Shown piece after piece: positions 23,906-35,637 of a DNA stretch of 64,000 nt. Origin of the DNA: Chamaelirium japonicum (Eukaryota > Streptophyta > Magnoliopsida > Liliales > Melanthiaceae); NCBI GenBank assembly GCA_947650365.1, contig CANTAL010000022.1, forward strand, positions 763,554-827,553. The letters run 5' to 3'. A program made the position numbers and the translations under genes. Under the pieces are notes generated by a model. The model was given only the letters and a program-made list of their open reading frames with translations, did no database searches and was not told the origin of the DNA. Numbering within the stretch: position 1 is the stretch's first letter; every line of letters starts with the position of its first letter.

Positions 23906-25505
23906 TCAAGAAGGCATGAGAGTGTGCCCACTTGAAGTAGGCTCAAATAATTGGTCCACTTCCCAGCTTTGTCTGGGTGCAACCCTGTCATGAAGTGGTG
24001 CATACTCCTGCAAGTAACAGTAAGAAACAACAACATATCATTCCCTTGGCTTTTTCCCTGCACTTGGTTTCTCTCACCAACCCAATAATTCAAGCAACCA
24101 ACCAAAAACTTTAGGGTAAATTACACTTTACCCCCTTGAAGTTCAGCTCAAAATCACTTAGCCCCCCTGAAGGTTTTTTTGGTTCCAATCAGTATAGTTT
24201 GAAATGTTATCACAATACCCCCTTTTGTCACCTAATAAATTTCCTCTTTTGGTAATTTATATCTGATAAAAACTGAATTGAAGAGGGCAAAATGTGGTTT
24301 ATTAAATATAGGGGGGTGGGGGTTAAGAGTTTTTTGGGCTAAACTTCAGGGGGTAAAGTGTAATTTACCCAAAACTTAAAAGGAAAAACAAGATCAGTTA
24401 AGAAATCCATTGGCAATCTTTTCCTCTTCTTCTGGCTAGTTTTTCTCCCCCTTCCCTCCCTCAATTACCTCCATTTTCCTCATCAGCTCATCTGCAGTCC
24501 CTGCTGAGACCACAATGTGCCTTGCTGAGGCCTCTATGAAGCCCTCCTCCACCCCTTTGTCAAACAGGGCAAGCAAGCTGTTGTAGTACCCATCCACATT
24601 CAGTAACCCCACCTGCCCTCCCCCCAATAAAATTTCAGTAAAGGCCAGTCTACGTAAACAAATGAGAGTGAACCCAGGTCACCAATTTCAAAAAAAAATC
24701 TTGGGGTTGGTTAACAAAGGATTAACTCACTGGTTTCTCATGGATCCCAAGCTGAGACCATGCTATGATCTCCAACAGCTCCTCCATGGTTCCATAGCCA
24801 CCTGAAACAGGTTCAGATGATCTAAATGAAAGCTGGTTGATAGGAAAAACTTGGGTGCTGGACCTTGAGAGTTCATGAGTTTGGGACTCACCTGGAAGGG
24901 CAATGAAAGCATCAGCATGCTTAGCCATCTCTGACTTCCTCTCATGCATGTCTGCAACTGTTCTGGACTCTCCAATGGTTTCTCCTGATATCTGCACACA
25001 AGGGGATAGAACAGTGCTGTTACCATACGAGAACAGATCAGAGGGGGAGAGAGGATTGGGGGGGTGGGGGGGGTGAAGCTTCACCTCATGGGGGATGAGA
25101 CCTCTGGGGATAACCCTGTGATGAGAGACAAGGGGAAACGTTTCTCATACAACAGATGCAATTCAAAACAGGGTTATCAGAAACAGACCAGAGAAGGTGT
25201 TACCCAAGGACATGGCAGCCACCATCAAAGACAGTCTGAGAGATCAGACCCATCAAGCCTACACTTCCACCACCATAGACAAGGTCTATTTTTCTCTGAA
25301 CCTGCAAGGGGGGGGGGAGTAAGGCTTTAGGGTTGGTTCACTATAGTAGATGAATAGATGGGGAATTAATAATGCAAAGATCCAAATGTTAGCAAGAGAA
25401 ACAAGAGCAGTATTGTGCTTCACATGAATGTTTAATGCTATCTTCCTTTAAATATCAGAAAAAGAGAGTAAATTGATCTTAATTTGTCACCAATAACCCT
25501 AGAAG

Positions 25506-25568
<63 letters not shown>

Positions 25569-25968
25569 AAAGAAGTAAATAATCTAATCTTCCTTAAATG
25601 CAACAAATCATGGGCAAAATCCAACAGGAGAAGGAACCCAGAATGGGAGCAAGAGAAACTAAAGTACTGTTAGCCTTAAATGCATCAAAACTGGGGCATA
25701 ATCCAGAAGATGAAAAGAACCCAAAATGAGAGCAAGAGGAACTGAAGTACTGTTAGCCTTGATGAGGCTCATTTCCTATGATTCATTTTCCTAAAATGGA
25801 TTCTTGCTTTCTGATATGCCTTTGATTTCTCACCAGTTGCTTTCCAAGGTCAAGGGCTGCATCACTGAAGGAAGCCCTGTTCCCTGACCTGCTCCCACAG
25901 AAGACACACACCCTCCTGAACCTCCTCTTCTTCTCACCCCCCACAGCCTCCTGTTCTCCTGTCTCCAT
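23906..25968 (-). CDS. LOG: Cytokinin riboside 5'-monophosphate phosphoribohydrolase (LONELY GUY), 7 exons
   Basis: Releases active cytokinin bases from their riboside 5'-monophosphates in one step, in cytosol and nucleus. Exons (minus): 25968-25834, 25301-25204, 25115-25085, 24991-24892, 24801-24731, 24612-24469, 24007-23906. All introns are GT-AG and in frame, giving 226 aa, normal for the family. Seen: [12 protein letters not shown] near residues 18-29, the [11 protein letters not shown] loop at 53-63, MHERK at 103-107, and the signature PGGYGTMEE at 121-129. The C-terminus [15 protein letters not shown] matches the usual last exon. The ATG at 25968 fits the family start; an in-frame ATG at 26124 would add an unlike hydrophobic leader. 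A MITE (24114-24370) lies in intron 6. Which LOG paralogue this is cannot be told. Confidence 0.94.
24114..24370. mobile_element. Mutator-like MITE in LOG intron 6, 257 bp
   Basis: Ends GGGTAAATTACACTTTACC and GGTAAAGTGTAATTTACCC. Flanks aaaacttta and aaaacttaa (8 of 9 alike) look like a 9-bp target duplication. No coding capacity. It lies wholly within the intron between the last two LOG exons. Confidence 0.85.
25508..25566. repeat. (GA)n microsatellite in LOG intron 1
   Basis: About 29 GA repeats within the first intron. Confidence 0.95.
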
Positions 25969-26212
25969 CCCAACAAGAAGAGGGAGGAAAGAGAAGCAGC
26001 AATGCCCACCAAGACAGACACAAGGGGAGAGAGAGGAGGAAAAGGCAATGGAATCAAGGGGAAATGAATTCAAACACCTCCAGCAGCACAAGGACCCCCC
26101 TTTAAACCAACACACAAACCCCACTTTTGTCTCCTCAAACAGCTAGTCCTTGGTGTTGGATTGAGCCCAACAGGGATCCATCTCCATCTCCTCCTTTATC
26201 CCCTCCCCTCTC

Positions 26213-26215
<3 letters not shown>

Positions 26216-26247
<32 letters not shown>
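26216..26247. repeat. (CT)n tract upstream of LOG
   Basis: About 16 CT repeats (GA on the LOG sense strand), some 250 bp upstream of the LOG start codon, in the 5'UTR or promoter. GA tracts of this kind are often GAGA-factor (BBR/BPC) targets in plants; that role is inference here. Confidence 0.8.
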
Positions 26248-26249
<2 letters not shown>

Positions 26250-28113
26250 GGGCTCTCTTTCCTGAATCTCAGAGAATAAGCCAACACCAATATCTAACTT
26301 TGTGCACACCAATCAGCTCTTTTGTGCTGCCTTTTTCCAATAGAGTAAGCCAATACCAATTTACTGCCACTTATCCTGTCTCTCTAGATGATACCATCCA
26401 CATCTTTGGAATCAATGAAGCTTTTTACCCACTTTCTGTTGGTTGTCTCCTATTGCCTTTATTTGCCCTTGTGACAACTGTATGGCTCTTCAGACCTCTC
26501 AGCCAACCATTCCCCATTTGGGACCTGGACCTCATAAGCCTCAATCTCAATTAAGGGAAAAAAATAAAGGAATGATTCATATTCTTCACTAAGATATGCA
26601 CATCAAAGCAGGTGAAGGGAGATCAAACTAAACAGCTCAAACTAAACAACATGTAGCAGGTTCTTCAGTGTATGAAACCATTTGACTTCTCTGGGCTCAC
26701 CACATGGTGGTCCTATCAACTGAAATTCGCTTTTGCAGTGACTTATGATGGTTTTACTGTTATGTTGGATGGAGTCTGATGGGTTGATTAGAAGATTGGG
26801 ATGCTGTCCCTCGACATGCCGAAGGCCCTCGGGGTAGGGTGGTCCCATTGTGGGGAACGAAGTCTGACGATTTCGGAGGTATTTTGGTATTATTTTTTAC
26901 GGTTTTATGTAGACCCTAACTACAAGGACCTCGCATCCATAGCTTCGTTGCTACGCCTCAGGTGTAGTTAACCACTCTAGAAGTTTCAGAATTTGATGAT
27001 TTTTGAAGAGGATGATCACCTGACCCGAGATAACACAGCCACCAAAAATCGCCAATTTCTAAAACTTCTAGGATCATCAAATGTTAGAAACTTTATCGAC
27101 CGTCCATTATAACCATTAATTTGAAGAGCATATTTGATGCATCTAGAGCTTTTAGAATATTTTTATTTTTTTGTGGATGTGCTATCTAATGCGAGGTGAT
27201 CATCCTAAAAAAGAATCAATAAATTTTGAAACCTCTATCCAATGATTCCAATGTTGTGTCAAACTTTGTGGTGTGTTTCATTCCGACCGCCAGACCCTGT
27301 ATTTATTGTATGTCTTTTATTTTTGCCTCGGAACATAGCAGAATCAGCTGTGAAGGGAAAACGTAGACAATTTACTGAATCTCGTTAAATCTTTGAGTCT
27401 TTTTTGGTTGTATGATTGCATCTTGTTCTTTCGTTTATGTTGTTATCCGAAAGTCCGCACAGCAGAAAGAGCGAGCCTTGACGTGTGATGAACCACCACC
27501 AGTAGACAAGGATCACCCCACCGAGGAGATCGAAAAAGAAACAAGCACAATGAGCAATCACACACGATGCATTCCGGCAACGACTATTAATGGATTCACT
27601 AGCATAGGGATACACGAGTACACGTTTGGTTGTCGCTTATAATCCCTCACACACCCTCAAAAAGATCACACAAGGAGAAAAAGATTCGCAGCCCCTCTCA
27701 CCCAGAAGAACAAAGAAAAACCCATACACCGAAATGCTAGGTCTCCAATGGGTCACCCTCCCTCTCCCTTGATGATAACCGCCTTCCAAATCCTGGAAAA
27801 TCCCCTTAGAATTACTTGGATCGTGCTAGACCCCCATATATTATACACGAACATATCCTAGTTGTGGGAAGAATCCTGTGCGAAAACGTAGCCCGGACTG
27901 CCCTAACCACATATAGCTGCCAGCTCGATTTCACCCTGGTGACGCTCTGGGGTGCCCAAGCGGATTTCCTGGAAGTGGGTCTCTTGGTTTTGCCAGCCAG
28001 TGTACCCGGGGCGCCCAGTCTGGCGCTTGGGCGAATTTCCTATGCAGTAAGCTGCTTCCACTCCTCCACCGCTCCATCTTCTATTCTTCATTTGTGCATG
28101 AACCTTAAGGACG
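26250..28113. other. Intergenic DNA without recognised gene
   Basis: Upstream region of LOG, then unassigned sequence. Short open frames show no domain, conserved motif or splice context. No TATA box for LOG was identified. Confidence 0.45.
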
Positions 28114-28118
28114 TTATG

Positions 28119-28856
28119 TGTGACGACCAAGATCCAATAGCCAAGAGCCAAGACTCCTGAGGTTGTGACGCCAAGATGGATGAGGTGAGGTGTCCAAAGC
28201 TACCGAGTTAGTCCCACATCGCCTGGAGAGAAGGAGATCCTGAGGTAATTATATAATTTTCCCTCCTAAACATAGATCGAAGACGCGTTTTAAAAACCGT
28301 GTGCTGCTATGGATTTCGAAAGAACTCCATAGTTAATCGTGCTCGAGCGGAGAGTACTACTAGAATGGGTGAACCCTTTGGGCAGTTCTCGTGCGGCCAC
28401 GAACAAAGCGGACGATATCTTGTGTGTTTGGGGCAGATGTTACAATATGGTATCAGAGTTGGTTCTCCTCGCTATGGGGGGGTCTAACCCTACACGTGGA
28501 CGTGTAACCCTTAAGGGGTGTGGATTGTGATGACCAAGATTCAATAACCAAGAGCCAAGACTTCTAAGGCTGTGATTCCAAGATGGATGAGGTGAGATAA
28601 GGTGAGGTGTCCAAAGCCACCGAGTTAGTCCCACATCATATAGAGAGAAGGAGATCATGATCTACTTATATATTTTTCCTCCTAAATATACAAGATGCGT
28701 TTTAAAACCTTATGTGGCCGCTACGGATTTTGAAAGAACTCCGTAGTTAAGCATGCTCGGACGAGAGTAGTACTAGGATGGGTGAACCCCATGGGAAGTT
28801 CTCGTGTGGGAATGGGCAAAGCGGACAATATCTTGTGTTTGAGATGGGATGTTATA
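28119..28856 (+). mobile_element. Cassandra TRIM, 738 bp, both LTRs, TSD TTATG
   Basis: LTRs at 28119-28444 and 28526-28856 (TGTGA...TTACA/TTATA) enclose only 81 bp. A primer-binding site for initiator tRNA-Met (TGGTATCAGAG) starts at 28448, and a purine tract (aaggggtgtgga) precedes the 3' LTR. TTATG is duplicated at 28114-28118 and 28857-28861. Each LTR holds a 5S rRNA-like stretch (28297-28400 and about 28711-28812), the hallmark of Cassandra. Such elements code for no protein. The two LTRs differ at many positions, so the copy is not recent. Confidence 0.95.
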
Positions 28857-28861
28857 TTATG

Positions 28862-30277
28862 TGGCTTGTTTAAAGCCAGATGTTCAATAATCTCCACCTT
28901 GACTTCAAATAAGATATGAGCAATACCTTGAACACAAACTCCATCTCTTCGAATAATGAATTTATCACCTGATCATTGTCGTCGCCTTTGCTCCGGAGAC
29001 GGAAGCCCAATCACCGAGTTTGGTAATTGCCCAAGTAGTTAGAATTGGCCACTGAAACCCACCTCCTGACTATCCTCGCCCTTGATCGTGCTCCACATGC
29101 ACTATTGTTCTTCTTTGAATAGATCTCCCGGCTACTCTGTATAGGCCTCCACCAAATGTCCCCTTCATAATCATGGAAGATTCGTCCCAAACCTTCACAA
29201 CTCTACCTCACCGATGAACTTGCTCTGAGAGAATTTAGCATGAAAGTAAGACTAGATTTCCTCCCCACACCGGAACATGACAGACATCCTTGAGTGTTTG
29301 TACTCGACCGTCAGGCATCTCTTGTCGAATATCTCTGACTTTCTTTATTGACACCTTGGAGCCGTGGCCAGCTGTCAATATGCCACCTTCGTACTCTATA
29401 GACTTATGGAGCCATATCCTGTATGAAAAAATATGATGTATGGCCCCATTATCGATTATCCAGTCCTGATCGGATATAGTATCAGTGGTAGCCATCAGGA
29501 TGTCCCCCATGTTGAATTTGTCTGACGTGGCATAATCTGCGGATCTGTCATCCCTGACAAATTTCTTACCTTTGGATGACCCTGAGCAATCAGATTTTTC
29601 TCAATCTTTCCACTTGCACTCTAGTTTATAGTGCCTGGATTGACCACACTTCTAGCAAGAGCATTACTTCTTCTTCCCCTCCGCTTGCACCCTCAAAGCC
29701 TTGGATTGGTTGTCACCACCCGCCTCGCTTTAACTCTACAACCGAAGCTCATTTGAGAGAAGTATACATGTGACATCCTCCAACTTGATCGATTTATTCC
29801 CGTAAAGTATCATGACCTTCAGATGCTTGTAGGGCTGGGGTAGTGAACCGAAAAGAAGTAGCGCATTGTTCGTCTCCTTCATCTATTCATCAACATTAAG
29901 TAACTCTTCTTGTAGTTGATTGAAACCGAAATATGCTTTGCAATCCCTGTACATTCTTCTATCTGAAGATTCTAGATCTTTGCTTCAGTTACAACTGGTT
30001 TATGAGTGACCAGGTCATGTACATGCTCTCCAACTTCTCCCACAGCTTTATCGCAGAAACCTCCCTGGAGACGTTCACCAACATGACCTTTGCGAAAAAC
30101 ATCTGAATTGCGCTCACTGGCTTCAAATCAAACTCAATATTCCACTTGTCGTTCGTCATCATGTCCGGCTTGACACCCTTCAAAGATTTATGCAACCCAT
30201 CTTGAATCAATGCATCTCTGACTTTTATTTGCCACAAGTCAAAGGTGATTCAGCCATCGAAACACGCGATCTAGTGT
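28862..30277 (-). mobile_element. Ty1/copia remnant, gag and protease side, cut by the gap
   Basis: The minus strand from about 30237 reads a copia gag piece (MWQIKVRDALIQDGLHKSL, later AIKLWEKLESMYM). A zinc-knuckle-like stretch lies near 29600-29650. About 29490-29250 reads the protease/pre-integrase side (DQDWIIDNGAIHHIFSYRIW). It is a broken fossil with several breaks. No LTR was recognised. The element may continue into the gap. Confidence 0.7.
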
Positions 30278-30777
30278 NNNNNNNNNNNNNNNNNNNNNNN
30301 NNNNNNNNNNNNNNNNNNNNNNNNNNNNNNNNNNNNNNNNNNNNNNNNNNNNNNNNNNNNNNNNNNNNNNNNNNNNNNNNNNNNNNNNNNNNNNNNNNNN
30401 NNNNNNNNNNNNNNNNNNNNNNNNNNNNNNNNNNNNNNNNNNNNNNNNNNNNNNNNNNNNNNNNNNNNNNNNNNNNNNNNNNNNNNNNNNNNNNNNNNNN
30501 NNNNNNNNNNNNNNNNNNNNNNNNNNNNNNNNNNNNNNNNNNNNNNNNNNNNNNNNNNNNNNNNNNNNNNNNNNNNNNNNNNNNNNNNNNNNNNNNNNNN
30601 NNNNNNNNNNNNNNNNNNNNNNNNNNNNNNNNNNNNNNNNNNNNNNNNNNNNNNNNNNNNNNNNNNNNNNNNNNNNNNNNNNNNNNNNNNNNNNNNNNNN
30701 NNNNNNNNNNNNNNNNNNNNNNNNNNNNNNNNNNNNNNNNNNNNNNNNNNNNNNNNNNNNNNNNNNNNNNNNNNNNN
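30278..30777. other. Assembly gap, 500 N
   Basis: Exactly 500 N, probably a fixed-size scaffold gap of unknown true length. It falls inside retrotransposon sequence on its left side. The open frame drawn across it is meaningless. Confidence 0.99.
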
Positions 30778-32110
30778 AGATTAGGTGTGTGAAACCCTAA
30801 TCCTTTATTTTTCTTTTCTGTTCCTTAGCCCCACAGCCACCCCATCTCTCTCCATCTCACCCGCAATCCCCCCCTTCTCCTTGCCCACGTCGCCCGACCC
30901 TCGAACCCCTGTCCGTGCAGCCCTTTCGGCCTCGGCCCCCATCCCGAACCCCCTCCCCTCCCTAACCCGACCCGGCCGACTCTTCCCCCCATCTCCCGCA
31001 CGGCCCTTCCGGCCCCCGCCCCTTGCCCTTGCCCTACTGGCCCTACCCGACCGGCCTCACCCCGATCCCCCTCCCTCCCTCTGCCGACCACCATCCCGAG
31101 CCCCTCCCTCCACCCCTACCCGACCGGCCGCATCCCACCACCTCCCCTTTCCTCCCTGCAGCCCACCCGAACACCCCCTCTCCCCCTTTATCGCCTGATC
31201 CCTCCCCCTCCCGGTTCTCTCTTGTGATCTAACCCGACTCCCCCATTATTCCGAAACCCCTCGGCATGCCCACATGGCAGACCCCGACGTGGACCATGGG
31301 ATGATCGAAGACGAAGACGGGTACCTCGACATCAACTCCCCCTTCCTCGACTTTCAATTCTCGGAAGGAGAGAGCGTGGAGGAGTACGTGGAACGGATCC
31401 GCTACACCGTGGTTTGTGACACTGAAGCCTGCCTCGGCATCAGCGAGTGACATCATCGCTGGCACCCTGACGCGCCGGTGCATCGGGACATAGTGTGCCT
31501 CCACCTGCTTGCAAATCCTCGCCCCGAGACGAGCGCTGCCCCGGAGGCCCCAGCACCACCATCGCTCGCCCGGCAGTCCTGCCGACTCCGGAAAACGCTC
31601 CTGCGCCACCATCTTCCCCTCCTCAGTAAGGATTCTCCTACTCGATCAGGTATCATCGTGTCTCACCCATTGGATCTCTAGTATATTATCATTGCCAACT
31701 GCTGCCCCTGTCGTGAGGTTGAGTGTCCACCTACCCGTAGCGCTGTTAATCTAAATATTGCCAGTACGACTATTAGCCGATAATTGTAAGGATTGTTCTT
31801 TATCACCTGATATCGAAAGCGATCGGTATTGCTATAGTAGTTCCCAATGCATCTGCCCGTGTTATTTATTTGACTTAATTTTCCCGCTTGGTATCAAAAT
31901 TAATAGTAAGCCCTGCCTGCTCAATTAATTAATAACATTCTATTCACCTGCATTGTTTCGCATCACCTATGTATAGAGGTACATAACCCAGTATTAAGAT
32001 TTGAAATTCCGAATCCACGGAACCCCGTAAAAGCCCGCAATCATGTGCGGAACCTTGTTGTAGCGAATGGTAGGTGTTCGAGCTTTTTCTGTTAGGTTTG
32101 GTAGCGCGTT
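30778..32110. other. C-rich then AT-rich DNA, apart from the small frame no gene
   Basis: 30820-31200 is strongly C-rich and gives proline-rich frames on both strands, which I take as a composition effect. From 31690 on the DNA is AT-rich with nothing recognised. Confidence 0.4.
31274..31450 (+). CDS. Small acidic open frame, 58 aa, unknown
   Basis: The frame starts MADPDVDHGMIEDEDGYLDI and later reads EGESVEEYVERIRYTVVCDT before a stop. It is rich in Asp/Glu and unlike its surroundings, which are C-rich with Pro codons in all frames. It follows a pyrimidine-rich stretch just right of the gap, so it may be the visible end of a larger gene or of a retrotransposon. I do not recognise the family. 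Splice sites were not resolved. Confidence 0.25.
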   Translation: MADPDVDHGMIEDEDGYLDINSPFLDFQFSEGESVEEYVERIRYTVVCDTEACLGISE

Positions 32111-32119
32111 GGCTGCGCG

Positions 32120-32600
32120 CGGCATGAGGATGGCTCAATAAGATTCAGTCAGATTGGCCTTTGATGATTGGGCAACACCCATACGTTTCGTGGTTAAGTG
32201 ATGAATTCTGGCCCTTCATCTTAATCTTATGGGTGGATGGATTAGACTTTAGACGTTAGGGTTTTGGGGTAGTGTTCCGGTTTAGTTATAAATAGATGCA
32301 TCTACGTACAATCATTAAGTTAATCCTTTAGCCAAGTTCTGAACCGGAAACGCCTCCTCTAGTTCCTCATGGATCGGCCTCCTCTCCTTCCTTCATCATC
32401 GGTGCGTTGCAAGGAGCTGTGCGGGAATTCACATCCAGGATCAAGCAAACATCTTCAGATCGTCGTCCTTGATGCGTTATGGCCGTTGGTATAATCTTCT
32501 TCTACTTCTGCTTATCATTGTTGATCCGATCTTTGTGTTGTTTGTTTCGGATCTAAAGAAATCCATGTAGATTTCTTACATGAGTATCGGAGCTAGGTTC
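32120..32600 (+). mobile_element. LTR end with primer-binding site, LTR retrotransposon remnant
   Basis: A TATA-like 'ttataaatagatgc' (about 32287) is followed by a pyrimidine-rich leader, an end near 'tttcttaca' (32580) and then 'gagtatcggagctaggttcg'. That stretch resembles the tRNA-Met primer-binding site TGGTATCAGAGC plus its extension. The internal region after it is short and unrecognisable. Left boundary uncertain. Confidence 0.5.
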
Positions 32601-33200
32601 GTAACTTATTTCTATTTTTTCAGATTGAATTGTCACAGGATATGGTAGGCTTGAAGGCATCGCATCGTAGGAAGGTGGTGTCGTGCGGGTCTACTCGTGC
32701 GATGCGGCGAACCTCACTGACTAGCCAACCGACAGAATCAACAACGATGTGCTCGACCTCATGGCCAGTTGGCTGTGCCACACGACCCCCATGGTGGCCG
32801 GCTATGCCATGTGCTGCGGGAGACAGTTGTGGTAATGATTGCACGTTTCCCCACTTACCAGTAAGGTTCGGGGTGAGGGTTTCGGGAGATGGGCTTAGGG
32901 TTTTTTGGTTTTAACCCTAAACCCATATAAATTATAATTATGTACCTCCCCTTTCAATTTAACCCAATCCGATGTACTCAATTCCGAGCCCATTAATAAT
33001 CTGATTTTTTTTCGCCGTGAATAGCCAATTTGTAACTCTTCATAAAAGCTACAATTCGACATATAGTACGAGCATTAATTGGGTCAATTTTGGATGATTT
33101 TAAGGACTTTAATTTTGCGTGTTTAAGTTAGTATCATATAACAAGCAATTATTTTTGTATCATTTAACAAGCAACTACAGTTGTATTCCAATAGTTTACC
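32601..33200. other. Unassigned, maybe internal remnant of the LTR element
   Basis: A 94-residue open frame (32630-32914) shows no known domain. It follows the primer-binding site, so a decayed retrotransposon interior is likelier than a gene. Confidence 0.3.
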
Positions 33201-33329
33201 CCACTATTTCGGTCTCAGGTGGTCGTAGGATCGAATCCCAAATTTGTCTTACGCGTTATAGGGTGTAAATAAAGTGGTGCACCTGTGGGTAGAAACAATG
33301 CTCAGTCCTTTGCGAGGAAAAAAAAAAGT

Positions 33330-33440
33330 TGCGGTCATGCAGTCGGCATGTTTCAAACCTTGGTCTCTCTTGTGCAATAACACTTATAGATGTCGCTCTA
33401 ACCAAGACATGTATGTCTTCAAAAAAAAAAAAAAAATTTC
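33330..33440 (-). mobile_element. tRNA-derived SINE-like fragment
   Basis: The minus strand reads 'cttggttagagcgacatc' (A-box-like) and, about 35 nt on, 'aaggtttgaaacatgcc' (B-box-like), beside an A-run (plus-strand 33421-33436). A second B-box-like phrase 'ggatcgaatccc' lies on the plus strand at about 33229. Fragmentary. Confidence 0.35.
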
Positions 33441-33459
33441 CATGCAACAAGGGAGCAAC

Positions 33460-33720
33460 CCTTTAAGGTCATGTTTTGCTAGGCATCATTGGAAATTAGG
33501 GCTTCCATGAGATGGGCTTATGTGGGAAGCTAAAAACAGTTTCCCGCAAAAGCTTGTATAGAAGCTTTTTGGGAAAATCGATTATCTCATTCAAAATAGC
33601 TTCCCATAGAAGTTCCAAACATGAGAGATACTTTTTAATGGGGTGATCAAACATGCCCTAATAGCTTCTCGCAAAAAGCTACTGGCGGGAAGCCATTTCG
33701 GAAGCCCAGCCAAACACGAG
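33460..33720. repeat. Possible MITE with GGGAAGC motifs
   Basis: The left side has 'aggtcatgttttgctagg' and the right side 'agcccagccaaacacgag', roughly inverse. The inside repeats 'agcttcccgcaaaaagc' in both directions. Ends and target site are unclear. Confidence 0.35.
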
Positions 33721-34598
33721 CAAAGTTCCTTAGATTTTCAAATTGTCTGTGTTGTGAAAATTGGCACACTCTGATACTAGTTTCTTATGAAAACTGAAAC
33801 ACTTTGATACCAGTTTGTTGTGAATCCTGCTAGACGATACCGGATGAACAATCCGATACCGATTTGTTTCGACCACACTGGGTCCACGTACAAAGATCAA
33901 TTGCACAAACGATCCTCCGACAGATTGATGCGGAACAAGCAATCCAATACAAGTAGAGAAACAGAAAAACAAAAATAAAACAATCACAGAGGGGAGACGA
34001 GAGATTTATGTGAAAACCCTTGTGAAAAAAACCACGGTTGAAGATGATCAGACGATCCACTATAATGAAAAACCAAATGGAGTTGCAAGCAATGCTCAAC
34101 TCCAACGAGATGAAATTCCTACGTCGAGAGCAGCTTCTTATTCTTCAAACCCTCATCAAGCCCCTCCAAGTCTCCCTCAAAGATAACAATATGTCACCAT
34201 CCTTCCCCAAAACCCTAGACCATTTTATATATTGAGGGAATAAATATACAAGTATCCCACACAACTTCTCTCCCAAAATTCCCATCCGACGACCCTAAAA
34301 CAAAATCCAAATCGTGTTAGGAAAGACCAAAACTCGTGCAAACAGAACGAGTCATGCGCACGATCTGGGAAAGTTGTGCACAAGACTCTGTTGGCGCTCG
34401 AGTGACCAAAGTTGACGCCCAGGTGAAAAAGGACGCGACAATACGGTTTTTTCTGGAATCTCGGGCATGTCGTGCACACGACCTGGACTCGTTCTTGTGC
34501 ATGACCTGGTCACCGGGTGTGTCATGTGCACATACTGGCTCATGCGCGCGAGCTGTTCTGGACTTGAATTGAGCCATCTTCAACAGTCTAGATGAAGA
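33721..34598. other. Unassigned DNA, LTR-retrotransposon-like composition
   Basis: 33940-34560 looks like retrotransposon leader/LTR sequence, with repeated 'gtgcacacgacctgg' and 'gcatgacctggtcac' phrases. No protein domain or element boundary could be set. Confidence 0.3.
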
Positions 34599-35637
34599 GG
34601 GTAGAATAGGGGTGGCAATGGGAAGGGTTCAGGTCAGACCCTACTCGGACCCATATCCATACCCATTTGGGTGGAAGATGTTCCATACCCGACCCATACC
34701 CATTCGGGTTTTAGGTTTTGTGAGGAACAATAATCTGGTTGGTTGCTGGGTTTAACATCATCAGGTTCTCCTAGTTGGTGGGTTTTGGGTGGCGATTTTA
34801 ACATCATCAGGTTCTCCCCCGAGAAGACTGGCTCCACATGCAACTTCAGAGCAATGAAAGGTTTCTCTAGGTTTGTGAGGAACAATAATCTGGTTGATTT
34901 ACCCATGTTAGGTAGGCTATACACTTGGTCTAATAATTTCTACTGCTCCCGCCTGGATAAATTCCTTGTTAACGACATGTGGGTTTTTCCAATATAGCAA
35001 CTCTATTCAAACAGCTCTCACCTCCTTCGTCTCAGATCATGTACCACTGCTATTGGATACAAAATATTCCCGCCCACCATGTCCTATCTTCCGCTTCGAG
35101 AAGATGTGGACTTTCAAGGAGGAATTTGATACTCTTATTTTCAAATGGTGGGCCGAAGCACCTCAAGGCAACAACTCAGCCACGACCATCACTTCTAAAT
35201 TCCATTTCTTGCGCAATAAGATACAAATTGGGCTCGGGATTTTTTCAGCTTCATCACCAAGTCCAAATCAGATTTACTGAAGAAGATCAACACTCTTGAC
35301 GTCAAAGCTGAAGCCATACCACTATTTGAATCGGACGTTTGCACTCTTACTAACCTTAATAACTCTCTATAAAAGATTCTTCTACAGGAAGAGTCTATGT
35401 GGAAGCAGCGATCCAGAGAAAAGTGGACAGCGCTTGGTGACCTTAACACTTCCTATTTTCATCGGATAGCTAACAGAAGAGGACGCAAAATCCTCATTAC
35501 CACCTTTAATGTTGGTGACAGTTACTTTCAGGCTCAAACTTCTTATGGATTGATACTAGATTGGGATAACCTCCCATTTAAAAGGCTATCTGATCCTTCC
35601 ATCATTAATCAGCCTTTTCATGAGGAAGAACTGAAGA

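Noticed and set aside
25999-26124. Upstream in-frame ATG (26124) as LOG start
   Set aside because: It would add 52 residues rich in Cys, Phe and Ser unlike any LOG N-terminus; 25968 gives the normal length.
28297-28400. 5S rRNA-like sequence taken as a 5S rRNA gene (also near 28711, 35831, 36231, 58089, 58440)
   Set aside because: Only the inner part resembles 5S, the ends diverge, and each lies in the LTR of a Cassandra TRIM with primer site and target duplications.
30190-30792. 200-residue open frame across the N gap
   Set aside because: Most of it is unknown bases; it is not evidence of a gene.
30785-31198. Proline-rich frames on the plus strand and glycine-rich ones on the minus strand
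   Set aside because: Strong C bias opens several frames at once; no domain, and low-complexity composition explains it.
34225-34583. Frames on both strands in the 'gtgcacacgacctgg' region
   Set aside because: Overlapping, short, without domain; the sequence looks like retrotransposon LTR or leader DNA.
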